Positions 8,747-17,598 of a stretch of DNA of 64,000 bases are shown piece by piece. The position numbers were made by a program, and so were the translations under genes. Every line of letters starts with the position of its first letter. The first letter of the stretch is position 1. Location: assembly GCA_910585965.1 (NCBI GenBank), contig CAJUHH010000004.1:167658-231657 (forward strand). The letters are read 5' to 3'. Origin of the DNA: an uncultured Lachnospiraceae bacterium (lineage in GTDB: Bacteria > Bacillota > Clostridia > Lachnospirales > Lachnospiraceae). The notes beneath the pieces were generated by a model. It was given only the letters and a program-made list of their open reading frames with translations. It was not told the origin of the DNA and made no database searches.

Positions 8747-10669
8747 TCAATTCCATAGAGAACAGGTTGCATATTTTGAAGTAAGTTTTTTGCTGAAAAA
8801 GTTGCAACCTGTTTTTCCCGTTGTATCCCCTTGTCCTAAAGCGTGCTTTTTGTCAAAAGCAAAGTATTCAATGGCATCCAGGATATCTGTACAGACAGAT
8901 CCCTGGTTGGAAAAAAACTGGCCGCCTTTTTCCAATACGGAATGATAATAAGAGGGGTCGGAAACGAGCTTTTCGGCATATTCCCGGAGTTCTACTTTTT
9001 TGCATTTTATGAAGCAGTCTATTGGCATGACGGCACGGCGTGCCGGTTTGGTATCGGGAATAAGCCAGTCCGTGACAGCAATACTCGGTTTATGGAACAT
9101 AAGCGCTTCCACCATAACGCTGGATTCATCCGATACGACCATATCGCATAATTTTAATGCGGTCATGATGCTTTCCTTGGGATCGATATAATATACATTG
9201 TCGTATTTGTTTTCATGCATAGCGCGCATTTGTTCGATATTATGAATAATATAGCCATATTCTTCGGGCCAATGCGCCTGTTTAATCAGCAAATTTACCT
9301 TCATAGAGGCGAGGGCGCGGACAAAGTCGTCTTCCTTTTCGTCATATTCCCAGGAAGGAGCGTATAAGATAGAAAAATCATATTTCAGATTAAGCTGTGT
9401 GCGTAATTCCGAGGCACGTTTTTTTAAGGCGACAGAGTCCACCAGGTCGCTTTTGGGATATCCAAATTCATAAACACCGTATCTGGGATTGGCATATGGC
9501 TGGCAGCCGCACTGTAACCAGAGAGAAGCCCATAATTTTCCGGGAAGAATTCCAATATCAAAATGATTCCATTGCTCTCCTTTCCATATATTGGGCCAAC
9601 GGTTATGCCCTTGGGCCATATCATGGAGTAAAATAACAGAAAATTTCGCGTTTTCAGGATAGCATATATGCTGGCAATAGATGCCGATTTCTGCTTTTTG
9701 CTTTATATCCTGGGTAAATATAGTTTGATATCCCCTTCTTGCCGCTTCTTCAGCAATCGGTTCCAGATTGTAATATTCTCCCATATCGGTATAGAAAAAG
9801 GTGATTTCAGGAAGAGGCGGCAATGATTGGGGAGAGGCTTTCCTCTTCCAGTCAGGAGAAATGACCAGGGAATATTTTTTGGCAAAAGAAACGGCAAATT
9901 CTTCATAGGCTTTCTGTAACAAAGTATTATCCGTATATGGCTGAAGCAATGTGGATATAAGGGCAGTGTTCATGATACGGATTCTTGCATCGAGGAAAAG
10001 GTGAAAAAGGAGCGAAAGCGAGTTGATTGCATTTAGATCAGGCCCTGGCATGCTATAGAAAAAATTTTCGCATATTGTCTGTGCATGCATGGTAGTTACC
10101 ATAAGAGTAGACAGATTTCCAAATAAGTTTTTATGCTCGCTGATGGAATATTGCAACAAGAGTGTCCCGTCGATTACTGTGTCTTTCTGTTCTTCAGAAA
10201 ACAGAAGTTCGGAAGAAGCGACAACTGTACCGTCTGAACCAATAAAATTACGCGCGGCAATCAGTATATCGATGGATGGTAACTGTTCTAAAAAATAAAC
10301 CATATCAAAAATTTTAGACGATTGGTAGCGGTGGTTCGGTTCGCAGAAACAAAGATATTTGCTTTGCGCGGTGGAGATATAATGGATAATATCCTCAAAG
10401 GTATCGTCCGGGGTGGTTCGCACTACTTCCAGATTTGCATATAACTGTCGGGAAAGGAATTCATCGATATCGCTGTCAGGGCAGTTAATACAAATGAGGG
10501 AAACTAAAGGACTCTGTTGGCTGAAAGCCAAAGAAGCCTGGGTGTAAAAATTGTCGGCTCCAAAATGTTTTTTATAAATATTCAAATTATTACGTGTGGT
10601 TTGGGGAGCCAAAGTTATGCTCTGCATAATGACAGACTGTAGCTCTTCTTGTAATGATAAATGATCCAT
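8747..10669 (-). CDS. CDP-glycerol glycerophosphotransferase-like protein (paralog 2)
   Basis: A 640-residue relative of the genes at 1278 and 11958, with a more diverged GT-A-like N-terminal half (about residues 60-300) and a well-kept C-terminal transferase half: HDMAQGHNRWPNIW, APSWEYDEKEDDF and VVSDESSVMVEALMFHKPS near residue 513. It would transfer a CDP-linked polyol phosphate or analogue to a surface polymer. ATG 10669 follows a perfect AGGAGG seven bases upstream; a longer reading to 10711 lacks this. Unlike its two paralogs it is on the minus strand, convergent with pepM and divergent from the cassette at 10.8 kb. Confidence 0.75.
   Translation of the reverse strand: MDHLSLQEELQSVIMQSITLAPQTTRNNLNIYKKHFGADNFYTQASLAFSQQSPLVSLICINCPDSDIDEFLSRQLYANLEVVRTTPDDTFEDIIHYISTAQSKYLCFCEPNHRYQSSKIFDMVYFLEQLPSIDILIAARNFIGSDGTVVASSELLFSEEQKDTVIDGTLLLQYSISEHKNLFGNLSTLMVTTMHAQTICENFFYSMPGPDLNAINSLSLLFHLFLDARIRIMNTALISTLLQPYTDNTLLQKAYEEFAVSFAKKYSLVISPDWKRKASPQSLPPLPEITFFYTDMGEYYNLEPIAEEAARRGYQTIFTQDIKQKAEIGIYCQHICYPENAKFSVILLHDMAQGHNRWPNIWKGEQWNHFDIGILPGKLWASLWLQCGCQPYANPRYGVYEFGYPKSDLVDSVALKKRASELRTQLNLKYDFSILYAPSWEYDEKEDDFVRALASMKVNLLIKQAHWPEEYGYIIHNIEQMRAMHENKYDNVYYIDPKESIMTALKLCDMVVSDESSVMVEALMFHKPSIAVTDWLIPDTKPARRAVMPIDCFIKCKKVELREYAEKLVSDPSYYHSVLEKGGQFFSNQGSVCTDILDAIEYFAFDKKHALGQGDTTGKTGCNFFSKKLTSKYATCSLWN
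8761..8816 (+). terminator. Possible rho-independent terminator inside the opposing gene
   Basis: An 11-bp perfect inverted repeat (AACAGGTTGCA at 8761-8771, complement at 8803-8813) with a 31-nt loop and a T-tract at 8812-8816. It lies 31 bp after the pepM stop and within the 3' end of the minus-strand gene. The long loop lowers confidence. Confidence 0.4.
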
Positions 10670-10792
10670 CGTTTCCTCCTGAAAGAATATAAATATATTT
10701 GACACGGACATGGATTAATATAGTCATGAAAAATTGTACAATAAGCAGAAGAGGTTTGCAATAAAAAGTTGCGGTATGGCAAAGAGTTAGGT

Positions 10793-10821
10793 TTGATAAG
10801 TTTGGGAAAGTAATATATAAT
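10793..10821 (+). promoter_or_regulatory. Predicted sigma-A promoter of the 10.9-15.4 kb genes
   Basis: TTGATA (10793-10798), 17-bp spacer, TATAAT (10816-10821). It shares its -35, -10 and much of the spacer with the promoter at 1218-1246. Confidence 0.65.
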
Positions 10822-10887
10822 AATTGAGAGATAATAGGACATATTTTTATAGGATTGAGCGGAAGAGGAAAGGGCGGGTGGAAAAGT

Positions 10888-11943
10888 TTGGATGAAGAAA
10901 TGCTAAGGGAGGAAATAAATAGCTTAAAGAAAGCGAATTTGGAGCTTGGAGAAATCTTGAAGGAAGTAATCAAGCAGACAATGAGCAATCAAGAACTTTG
11001 CACGCAAATGGCCAAGAGTATAACGGAGCATCAGAAACTTTATAACAGGCTGGACGAAGAGAATGAAATATTAAAAAGTTACTTTTACAATAGGATTAAT
11101 AATTTGCCATATGAAATATTTGACCCCCGATGCAGACATAAATACGATATGCCTAAGCTTATGACGGAAGAGGAAACAATTGATGAAATCGTGTTAAACA
11201 GAAAATCAATCAGCAGATTTGGGGATGGAGAGTTTAGTGTGATGTTTGGTAAATCCCATTGGCGCTTTCAAAGAGATGATGCGAAACTTGCAGAGCGGTT
11301 GCGGGAAGTCGTGACATCAAGGGATGAGAATATTTTAATAGGACTTAATGATTTTTATGGGGATTTATCTCATAAAACCGAGCGCGAGGCAAGCGGGGCA
11401 AGATCTTATATTACTCCGCAAATCCGTGCGGAACATATGCAATTGCTGGATACTGAGAGAATTTATGCACAAGCTTGTATATCACGGGGTGGAACAAAAG
11501 AAAAAATAAGAAATCAGAAAAGAATATGGGATAATAAGGAATGCGTGTTTATTGAAGGGGATAAAACCAGAATGGGCGTGGGCAATGACTTATTTGATAA
11601 TGCGAAGTCCATCCAACGAATCCTTTGCCCTTCAGAAAGCGCCTTTGATAATTACGATACTATTTTAAAAGAGGCTCTTAAGCTTCCGCTAAATAAAACG
11701 ATTTTGATTGCATTAGGGCCGACCGCCAGCGTATTAGCATATGATTTGGCGAAGGCGGGCTATCATGCGATAGACATTGGACACGTTGATTTATCTTATG
11801 AGTGGTTTTTAAGAACTGGAAGTTCGGAATCGGCAGCCGTGAATTATAAGTATAATAATGAGTATCCAGAAGGATACATCGTGGAGGATATTCACGATGA
11901 GAAATATCAATCGGAAATCATAGCAGACCTATCGAAAATTTGA
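10888..11943 (+). CDS. GT-D fold glycosyltransferase (DUF1792/SP_1767 family) with coiled-coil N-terminus
   Basis: About 351 residues. The first 75 residues are rich in E, K and L with heptad spacing and probably form a coiled coil. The rest matches the DUF1792 / GT-D glycosyltransferase family, first described for streptococcal serine-rich-repeat protein glycosylation: SRFGDGEFSVMFG (after about residue 108) holds the expected D-G-E motif, and ILIALGPTASVLAYDLAKAG is the C-terminal nucleotide-site segment. The start is uncertain: only TTG codons (10855, 10888) or ATG 10900 are available, and I chose 10888 because it follows a purine-rich stretch. It is the first gene behind a strong promoter. 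Confidence 0.72.
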   Translation: MDEEMLREEINSLKKANLELGEILKEVIKQTMSNQELCTQMAKSITEHQKLYNRLDEENEILKSYFYNRINNLPYEIFDPRCRHKYDMPKLMTEEETIDEIVLNRKSISRFGDGEFSVMFGKSHWRFQRDDAKLAERLREVVTSRDENILIGLNDFYGDLSHKTEREASGARSYITPQIRAEHMQLLDTERIYAQACISRGGTKEKIRNQKRIWDNKECVFIEGDKTRMGVGNDLFDNAKSIQRILCPSESAFDNYDTILKEALKLPLNKTILIALGPTASVLAYDLAKAGYHAIDIGHVDLSYEWFLRTGSSESAAVNYKYNNEYPEGYIVEDIHDEKYQSEIIADLSKI

Positions 11944-11957
11944 GAAAGGATATTGCA

Positions 11958-13751
11958 ATGCAGCCAAAAGTAATGTTGATCTTCATGGATTGTTGCGAAG
12001 AAAAACTGAAACAAAAAATAAATAGAGAAAATTACGAAAATTTGGAAGCGGAAAGTGTTTGTTTGGAAAAGGAAGGGATTAAAAAGGCTCTGCAGATTAT
12101 TCTGAACACGGATTGTCCATATATTTCCTTTTGCGAAAATGATATAATATCGGAGCCGGACAAAATCAGCAGGATGGTGGAATACTTGGAAAAGAACCGG
12201 GAATATGACGGGGTATTCTGCCTTGGCCGACATGTGGACGAAAAAGGGAGCATTGCACAGCATATACAGGATGGATGGCTCCCTGATATTACCTATAACG
12301 TTATGGGCCATGGGCTTTCAGATGCCTTTCTTCTTTTTGATTTTGCTTTGCATTGGGAAGAGAATATACTGGGAAGCCTGGAAAACTGTATGATTCGCAG
12401 AGATGCCTATTTGAATAAGGAGTTTTTGCTTGGCGGGATTAAAATAGAAAAGGCAGAGGAGAGAATGGTCCTCTTGCTGGAAAATATATATGGGATGAAG
12501 ATGGGAATCATACCAGAAATATTAGTATATAGACAGGAAAAGCCGCTGGATGTGGTAATGTTATACAGCGATTATTTATGGCAGCAGCATTTGAGGAATA
12601 AGATTATGCAGTATATCGGCAAGGCCGATTTTCCGACCAAGGAGTTCCCATCAGTTTGCAGAAAAATGGTTGACAAACATTTTGACAGACGTACTATGGT
12701 TCCAGCAGTGGAAAAAGAGATTACTATTTTTTATACGAGCATAACGGAACGTAATAATCTTAAGCCAATTGGAGAAGAAGCAGTAAAAAGGGGATATCAA
12801 GTGGAGTTTACGGAAGAAATAGAGAAAAAAGCAGAAATTGGCATATATTGTTCACACGTAAATATTTTAAAGGACAGGAGAAACCAGGCGAAGCTCTCGG
12901 TAATTTTACTGCATGACCTGACGCAGGGTGAATCGGCCTGGCCTAATTTGTGGAACTATGAGCCATGGAATAGTTTCGATATCGGTATTCTTCCAGGAAA
13001 AGACTGGGCAGAACGATGGAAGAGATGTTCGGGATTTTATTATACGCATCCCAAGTTAGGGGTGTATGAATTAGGATATCCGAAGGGTGATCGTATTGTA
13101 TCCAGGGAATTTCAGCAGTATATCAGTGCATTTCGGAAAAGCTTAGGGCTAAAATACCGATACAGCGTATTGTATGCCCCATCATGGGAAAATGATGGAA
13201 AAGAAGACGATTTTATAAAAGCTGTGCAGGAATTAGAAGTAAATCTGCTAATTAAACAGGCCGCTTGGAATGAGTGGTATCCTGAAATACGGAAAAATAT
13301 TCAGGAAATGCGCAAACTGCATGAGGGGAAATTTGATAATGTATATTATATTGAACCAGAGGAAGATATATTTACGGCATTGGCAATATGTGATCTGGTA
13401 GTATCTGATGAATCCAGTGTTATGACCGAAGCGCTGTTGTTTGGGAAACCGAGCATTGCTGTAATGGATTGGGTAATACCTGAAGAGGAACCGCGTTATT
13501 CGGCAGTATCTGTTGACTATGTGCATAAATGCAATAAGGCGCAGCTTAGGGAATGCGTGGAGCAGATGGTCGACAGGATAAAAGAAGGGGGAAAAGTGGA
13601 AAGAGCAGAGAAAGTGTTCAGCAATATAGGCAGAAGTGCTTCGGATATTATGGATCTGATTGAATATTATACAGGAGAAAAAGAAGAATGCGACTGTTTG
13701 GATAAAGAAATATATCCAATACATATGTTGCATGGCTTGTGGGATGCATAA
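11958..13751 (+). CDS. CDP-glycerol glycerophosphotransferase-like protein with GT-A-like N-terminus (paralog 3)
   Basis: A 597-residue protein that aligns along its whole length with the gene at 1278-3074, including the N-terminal MDCCEEKLKQK region, the APSWENDGKEDDFIKAVQ block and the C-terminal HGLWDA end. The DNA is also clearly alike, so the duplication is fairly recent. The catalytic-half motif VVSDESSVMTEALLFGKPS lies near residue 483. ATG 11958 follows AAAGGA eight bases upstream; the TTG reading at 11940 is unlikely. The two near-twins flank the phosphonate operon and its convergent partner, which could allow recombination between them. Confidence 0.77.
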   Translation: MQPKVMLIFMDCCEEKLKQKINRENYENLEAESVCLEKEGIKKALQIILNTDCPYISFCENDIISEPDKISRMVEYLEKNREYDGVFCLGRHVDEKGSIAQHIQDGWLPDITYNVMGHGLSDAFLLFDFALHWEENILGSLENCMIRRDAYLNKEFLLGGIKIEKAEERMVLLLENIYGMKMGIIPEILVYRQEKPLDVVMLYSDYLWQQHLRNKIMQYIGKADFPTKEFPSVCRKMVDKHFDRRTMVPAVEKEITIFYTSITERNNLKPIGEEAVKRGYQVEFTEEIEKKAEIGIYCSHVNILKDRRNQAKLSVILLHDLTQGESAWPNLWNYEPWNSFDIGILPGKDWAERWKRCSGFYYTHPKLGVYELGYPKGDRIVSREFQQYISAFRKSLGLKYRYSVLYAPSWENDGKEDDFIKAVQELEVNLLIKQAAWNEWYPEIRKNIQEMRKLHEGKFDNVYYIEPEEDIFTALAICDLVVSDESSVMTEALLFGKPSIAVMDWVIPEEEPRYSAVSVDYVHKCNKAQLRECVEQMVDRIKEGGKVERAEKVFSNIGRSASDIMDLIEYYTGEKEECDCLDKEIYPIHMLHGLWDA

Positions 13752-13783
13752 AAACTGTTCGAAATATAATAGGGGAGAATCTT

Positions 13784-15439
13784 ATGGATGAAATTATTTG
13801 CTATACATCATATTTGCCAGCGGGGGAAGAGAAAAGCATTAATTTTATGGAGCTTCTTTTGGATGACAACTGGGCGGATGGCGTTATAGAATGCCCAGAA
13901 AAGGTATATTCTGATATTGGCGATATCAATCACAGGCTGGAGGCAAAACAAAACTATGAATTTTTATTGAGGGCTGTACAAAAATATCCAATAAAGGCAA
14001 TGGGGGGGGTTTATAGTTCGATCAGAGAGAACTTGCCGGAATCCGGCAGCAACGTGTGGGAGGAATATCGTACCGATTGTTATGTGGCAGGCAAGTACAA
14101 AGAAGCGTTGATTGCATCGGATTACTATTCAGATGCAGTGAAAGGCTTGATGGAGAAGGCGCTGGATTTTCCAGACCCGGGCGAAGCTGTAGGCTGGCTG
14201 AATAAGATGATTTCCCATACTGCTGAATATTACGCGATAGATGATGATACGCGTCCTTTTCTTATTTATCAGGACAATTATTTTTGCTGCCATGTCCCGG
14301 CTTCTTTTGCTGACGGGCTGGCAGAAGCATTGAGGTCTTGCAGGCAGCAGGTAGTTCTTTGGGATGTGTCAGGGAATGAAGCGGACTTGGCTCAATTTGC
14401 CGGAAAGCGTTTTAAGGCTGTGGTTGGCATACAGACACCGATTTTTTTATCCACTACGCAGAAAGGATATTTTCACGATCTGGTCGGCGGACCGAAATAT
14501 AATATTATTTTGGATCATCCGATAGGCTTGAGGGATTTGTTTGAGAATCATCCGGATCATTATTACGCGATGGTTCATGACCGTAATTACCAGAGATTTA
14601 TCAAGTGTTATTGGCCGAGTATGAAAGATTGCTTTTGCTTTTCGCCCGGAGGGATACCGCCATCCGATCCGGCGTTGGAATGGGAATTGTCAGGACGGTG
14701 TGCCAACTGGGAAGAAGTAAAGCAATGTGACATTGTTTTTATTGGCAGTTATCCTAATTATCGGGATTTTTTGGAGCTGTTGTACAGTCTTCGGGGTCCC
14801 CATCGCATCTTGGCAGCCCGTTTCCTGCGCGTGATGCGCCAGAACCCGGATTATCCGGCAGAAAAAGCGCTGGCTGAGGTTTTGGAATATTATGGGATAA
14901 GAACAGGGAGGGATGATTTCTTGAATCTGCTGGAAATGCTCAGATATGTCATTTCCTGTGTATCCAGTTATTACCGGGAAAAAATAATCCGCGTGCTGCT
15001 GGATGCCGGGATAGAAATACATGTATATGGGGATAACTGGAATAAGGCTCCTTTTGCAGGGCATAAATGTTTGGTTTGCCACCCGGCGATCGATGTGGAG
15101 AAGAGCCTGCATATTATGGAGCAGGCAAAGATATCCCTGAACGTGATGTCATGGCATAAAGACGGTTTTACAGAACGTGTGTTGAATAGCATGCTGGCAG
15201 GAGCAGTGGTGTTGTCAGATAAGAGTACACGCCTGGAGGAGGAATTTGCGGATGGGAAGGATATTGCATTATTTGACCTGGCGCAAATAGACGCTCTGCC
15301 CGACCGGGTTAAAACGTTGCTTTCTGATGATGAAGAACTTAAAAAAATTGCAGAAAATGGCAGAAGAAAGGTAATGCAAAAACACCTTTGGATTCACCGG
15401 GCAAAAGAGCTGCTGCATATTATTTCAGAGAATATTTAA
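13784..15439 (+). CDS. CgeB-like glycosyltransferase (GT1/GT4-type C-terminus), paralog A
   Basis: A 551-residue protein. Residues 1-170 form an N-terminal domain of unknown role that begins MDEIICYTSYLP, shared with the gene at 59343-61046. The centre (about 180-320) is DUF3880-like, and residues 400-551 match the CgeB-type glycosyltransferase end with NVMSWHKDGFTERVLNSML, the usual donor-site region. It is likely a cytoplasmic glycosyltransferase for the surface glycan. ATG 13784 follows AGGGGAG. A run of eight G at 14002-14009 lies early in the gene with the frame intact. Its 3' end overlaps by 15 bp a convergent paralog, and the two ends form an imperfect inverted repeat. Confidence 0.72.
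   Translation: MDEIICYTSYLPAGEEKSINFMELLLDDNWADGVIECPEKVYSDIGDINHRLEAKQNYEFLLRAVQKYPIKAMGGVYSSIRENLPESGSNVWEEYRTDCYVAGKYKEALIASDYYSDAVKGLMEKALDFPDPGEAVGWLNKMISHTAEYYAIDDDTRPFLIYQDNYFCCHVPASFADGLAEALRSCRQQVVLWDVSGNEADLAQFAGKRFKAVVGIQTPIFLSTTQKGYFHDLVGGPKYNIILDHPIGLRDLFENHPDHYYAMVHDRNYQRFIKCYWPSMKDCFCFSPGGIPPSDPALEWELSGRCANWEEVKQCDIVFIGSYPNYRDFLELLYSLRGPHRILAARFLRVMRQNPDYPAEKALAEVLEYYGIRTGRDDFLNLLEMLRYVISCVSSYYREKIIRVLLDAGIEIHVYGDNWNKAPFAGHKCLVCHPAIDVEKSLHIMEQAKISLNVMSWHKDGFTERVLNSMLAGAVVLSDKSTRLEEEFADGKDIALFDLAQIDALPDRVKTLLSDDEELKKIAENGRRKVMQKHLWIHRAKELLHIISENI
14002..14009 (+). repeat. G8 homopolymer in CgeB-like gene
   Basis: Eight G within the codons for M-G-G-V near residue 73 of the protein. 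The reading frame is open at this length; loss or gain of one G would truncate the protein. Confidence 0.85.
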
Positions 15440-15469
15440 CAGTTCTTTTGCACGATGGATCCATAGATG
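15383..15469. repeat. Imperfect inverted repeat joining two convergent paralogous genes
   Basis: Arms 15383-15411 and 15441-15469 match at 23 of 29 positions, separated by 29 bp. Each arm encodes the conserved HLWIHRAKEL end of a CgeB-like protein on opposite strands. The structure may act as a bidirectional terminator, and the two transcripts would be partly complementary. Confidence 0.7.
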
Positions 15470-16573
15470 CTTATGGACAACTTTGCGGTATCCATTCATG
15501 GCAATTTGGTGCAACTTTGCGTCGTCCGATAATAAAGCCAGAATTCTTTCAGGCAGAAGATCCAGTTTGGAAAGATCAAACAGAAGGATATCCTCACCAT
15601 CAATAAATTCCTCTTCCAACCGCGTACTCTTGTCGGATAATACGGCAGACTGACAAAGCATGGCATTGAGGACGCGTTCTGTCAGTCCGTCTTTATGCCA
15701 TGACATGATATTAAGAGAGAGTTTGGAATGTTGCATAATGCGGAGTGTATCGGCAGGAACCATTGCGGGATGGCAGAGCAGACGGGGATGTTTTGAAAAA
15801 GGAGAGTTTTTCCAGCTGTCGCCATATACATGTATTTCTATTCCGGCATTGAGAAGTGTTCTGACTATCTTTTCGCGGTAGTAGAACATAACGCAGTCAA
15901 AAACGGGCTTCATTGCAATAAACATTTCTAAAAATCCATGGTCAGATAAGGACAGGCCGTAGTAGCTTAATGCCTCTTCGAGAGTTTTTTCTGCTGGGCA
16001 ATCGGGTTTCTGACGCATAAGATGTATCAGGCGGGCAGAGAGTATACGGTAAGGGCGTGGAGAAGAGCGTACGGCTGAAAGGGGTTCCCGGTAATTGCGG
16101 TATGTACCCATAAAAGTGATTCCATATTGTTTTTGAAGCAAGCAGGTTTTTGGAAAGTGATCTTCAGAAGGGAATGTTCCGGCAGGGGGGAAATAAAAAC
16201 ATCCTGCCAGATTTTTATAATAATGTTGCATAAAGGAGAGATAATTGCGGTCATGCGTTAATACATAGCAATCCTTGAGATCGTATTTAAAGTTATCGTA
16301 TATGGTGATCGGATGATCCAAAAGTATTAAATATTTTTGTCCGGAAAAAGAGCTTATGAGATTGGTTTGAATGCCTATGACTGCTTTGAAGCGGCGGCTA
16401 AGAAAATGTTCCAGCGGTGGGTTTTCTTTTGTCATATCAAGGATTTCCACTGGTTGCTGGCAAGAACGCAAAGCCTTTGCCAGTTCATCAATGAAAAGGT
16501 TCAAGATATAGTAACAAGCATCTGAGGTTCGAAGAAGCAGGATGGTCTGTATATCATGATTGGATTGATCCAT
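15425..16573 (-). CDS. CgeB-like glycosyltransferase, short form, paralog B
   Basis: A 382-residue protein matching the last two thirds of the gene at 13784. It has the DUF3880-like centre (VIGIQTNL, HDRNYLSFM) and the CgeB-like C-terminus (NIMSWHKDGLTERVLNAML), but lacks the about 170-residue N-terminal domain that starts MDEIICYTS in its paralogs. It still has a promoter 45-73 bp upstream and a GGGGG ribosome site, so it is probably expressed and not simply a fragment. It overlaps its convergent paralog by 15 bp. The likely role is addition of a sugar to the surface glycan; donor and acceptor are unknown. Confidence 0.7.
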   Translation of the reverse strand: MDQSNHDIQTILLLRTSDACYYILNLFIDELAKALRSCQQPVEILDMTKENPPLEHFLSRRFKAVIGIQTNLISSFSGQKYLILLDHPITIYDNFKYDLKDCYVLTHDRNYLSFMQHYYKNLAGCFYFPPAGTFPSEDHFPKTCLLQKQYGITFMGTYRNYREPLSAVRSSPRPYRILSARLIHLMRQKPDCPAEKTLEEALSYYGLSLSDHGFLEMFIAMKPVFDCVMFYYREKIVRTLLNAGIEIHVYGDSWKNSPFSKHPRLLCHPAMVPADTLRIMQHSKLSLNIMSWHKDGLTERVLNAMLCQSAVLSDKSTRLEEEFIDGEDILLFDLSKLDLLPERILALLSDDAKLHQIAMNGYRKVVHKHLWIHRAKELLNIL

Positions 16574-16617
16574 AAATACCCCCTTATAACATACCCTGAA
16601 AATAATAATTTAGCTAG

Positions 16618-16646
16618 ATTATATCAAAATTGCGAAAGCGTGTAAA
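16618..16646 (-). promoter_or_regulatory. Predicted sigma-A promoter for the short CgeB-like gene
   Basis: Minus strand: TTTACA (16641-16646), 17-bp spacer, TATAAT (16618-16623), 45 bp before the start codon at 16573. Confidence 0.6.
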
Positions 16647-16691
16647 GGCTTTGAACCGAGCAATGGTAAGTGGTATGTATGAATTGCTTTT

Positions 16692-17570
16692 TTAGTGCGG
16701 AGGTTCCGTATATATTTGCAGGTTATCATCCAGCAATGCGGCCAGATAACAAAAGGCGCTGTTTGACATGATAATTCCGCAGCACATGCTCATAAGCTGC
16801 ATATCGCGGTAACTGGAGCCTTCGGTATTTCCCTCCACATAAATAATGTCGGCAGGCAGATGCAATCCAAGGGATACGGCGTGTTTCCGGCACCAGTCAA
16901 GATCATCGGAAAATACGAAGAAGACCGCATCGTTGTGTTCGGCCAGTATTTTCTGAACGGATTCCAAATAATAAGAAGCAGAAAGCTCCCAGCCAAGATC
17001 CACATAGTCGCCCCGGCGTATATGGATGGCGATAGAGTTGCAGGAAGCGATCCGGCTGGCATATGTCTGGTTTCTATCATCGGTAATCGGCGGGAAAGAT
17101 AATTCTTCCCGCAGTATATCCTTATAAGAACGGAACCATTTAGGATGGATCCAATAGCCGTGGTAATAGATATTCTTCCCTGGGAATTTCGTGATTTCCG
17201 GGTGAAATTCATTGGATGGAATCTGATAGATTTTTCCGCAAAATGGATTATGGGTTTTGTAGTTTGTAGTTTCGGCAATCATTTCCATAGGAAAGCCCAA
17301 GTCGGCAAAGGATTGGGCAATGCTGGCGCCGTTTTGCTTATTGCGGATCAGTTCCTGCCACACATCGGCATCAAAATGGCGGCTCAATAAGTTTGCTTGG
17401 ATGCCGAATACTTTTTCTAATTCGTATCCGTTATGCGCCTGATGGACAAAGAAAAAGGAATCATCCAGAAACCATGGGCCGCCGTCAGGATAATATAGTT
17501 CGGCAAATCGGACAAAAATATATTGGAAAGCCTGATTGGCGAGACCGCCGTTTAGATATTGGATTCTCAT
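16692..17570 (-). CDS. Alpha-1,2-fucosyltransferase-like protein (GT11)
   Basis: A 292-residue protein with the marks of GT11: an N-terminal GGLANQAFQYIF segment, the HIRRGDY motif (about residue 180) that contacts GDP-fucose in this family, a GNTEGSSYRDMQLMSMC block and SNSAFCYLAALL near the C-terminus. Such enzymes add L-fucose, or sometimes another sugar, in alpha-1,2 linkage to galactose. It is 28 bp downstream of the GT2-TPR gene on the same strand, so the two are probably co-transcribed. No GDP-fucose synthesis genes are seen in the window, so the donor must come from elsewhere. Confidence 0.87.
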   Translation of the reverse strand: MRIQYLNGGLANQAFQYIFVRFAELYYPDGGPWFLDDSFFFVHQAHNGYELEKVFGIQANLLSRHFDADVWQELIRNKQNGASIAQSFADLGFPMEMIAETTNYKTHNPFCGKIYQIPSNEFHPEITKFPGKNIYYHGYWIHPKWFRSYKDILREELSFPPITDDRNQTYASRIASCNSIAIHIRRGDYVDLGWELSASYYLESVQKILAEHNDAVFFVFSDDLDWCRKHAVSLGLHLPADIIYVEGNTEGSSYRDMQLMSMCCGIIMSNSAFCYLAALLDDNLQIYTEPPH

Positions 17571-17598
17571 GGATATTTTTTTCCTTTCTTTTGCAGGG

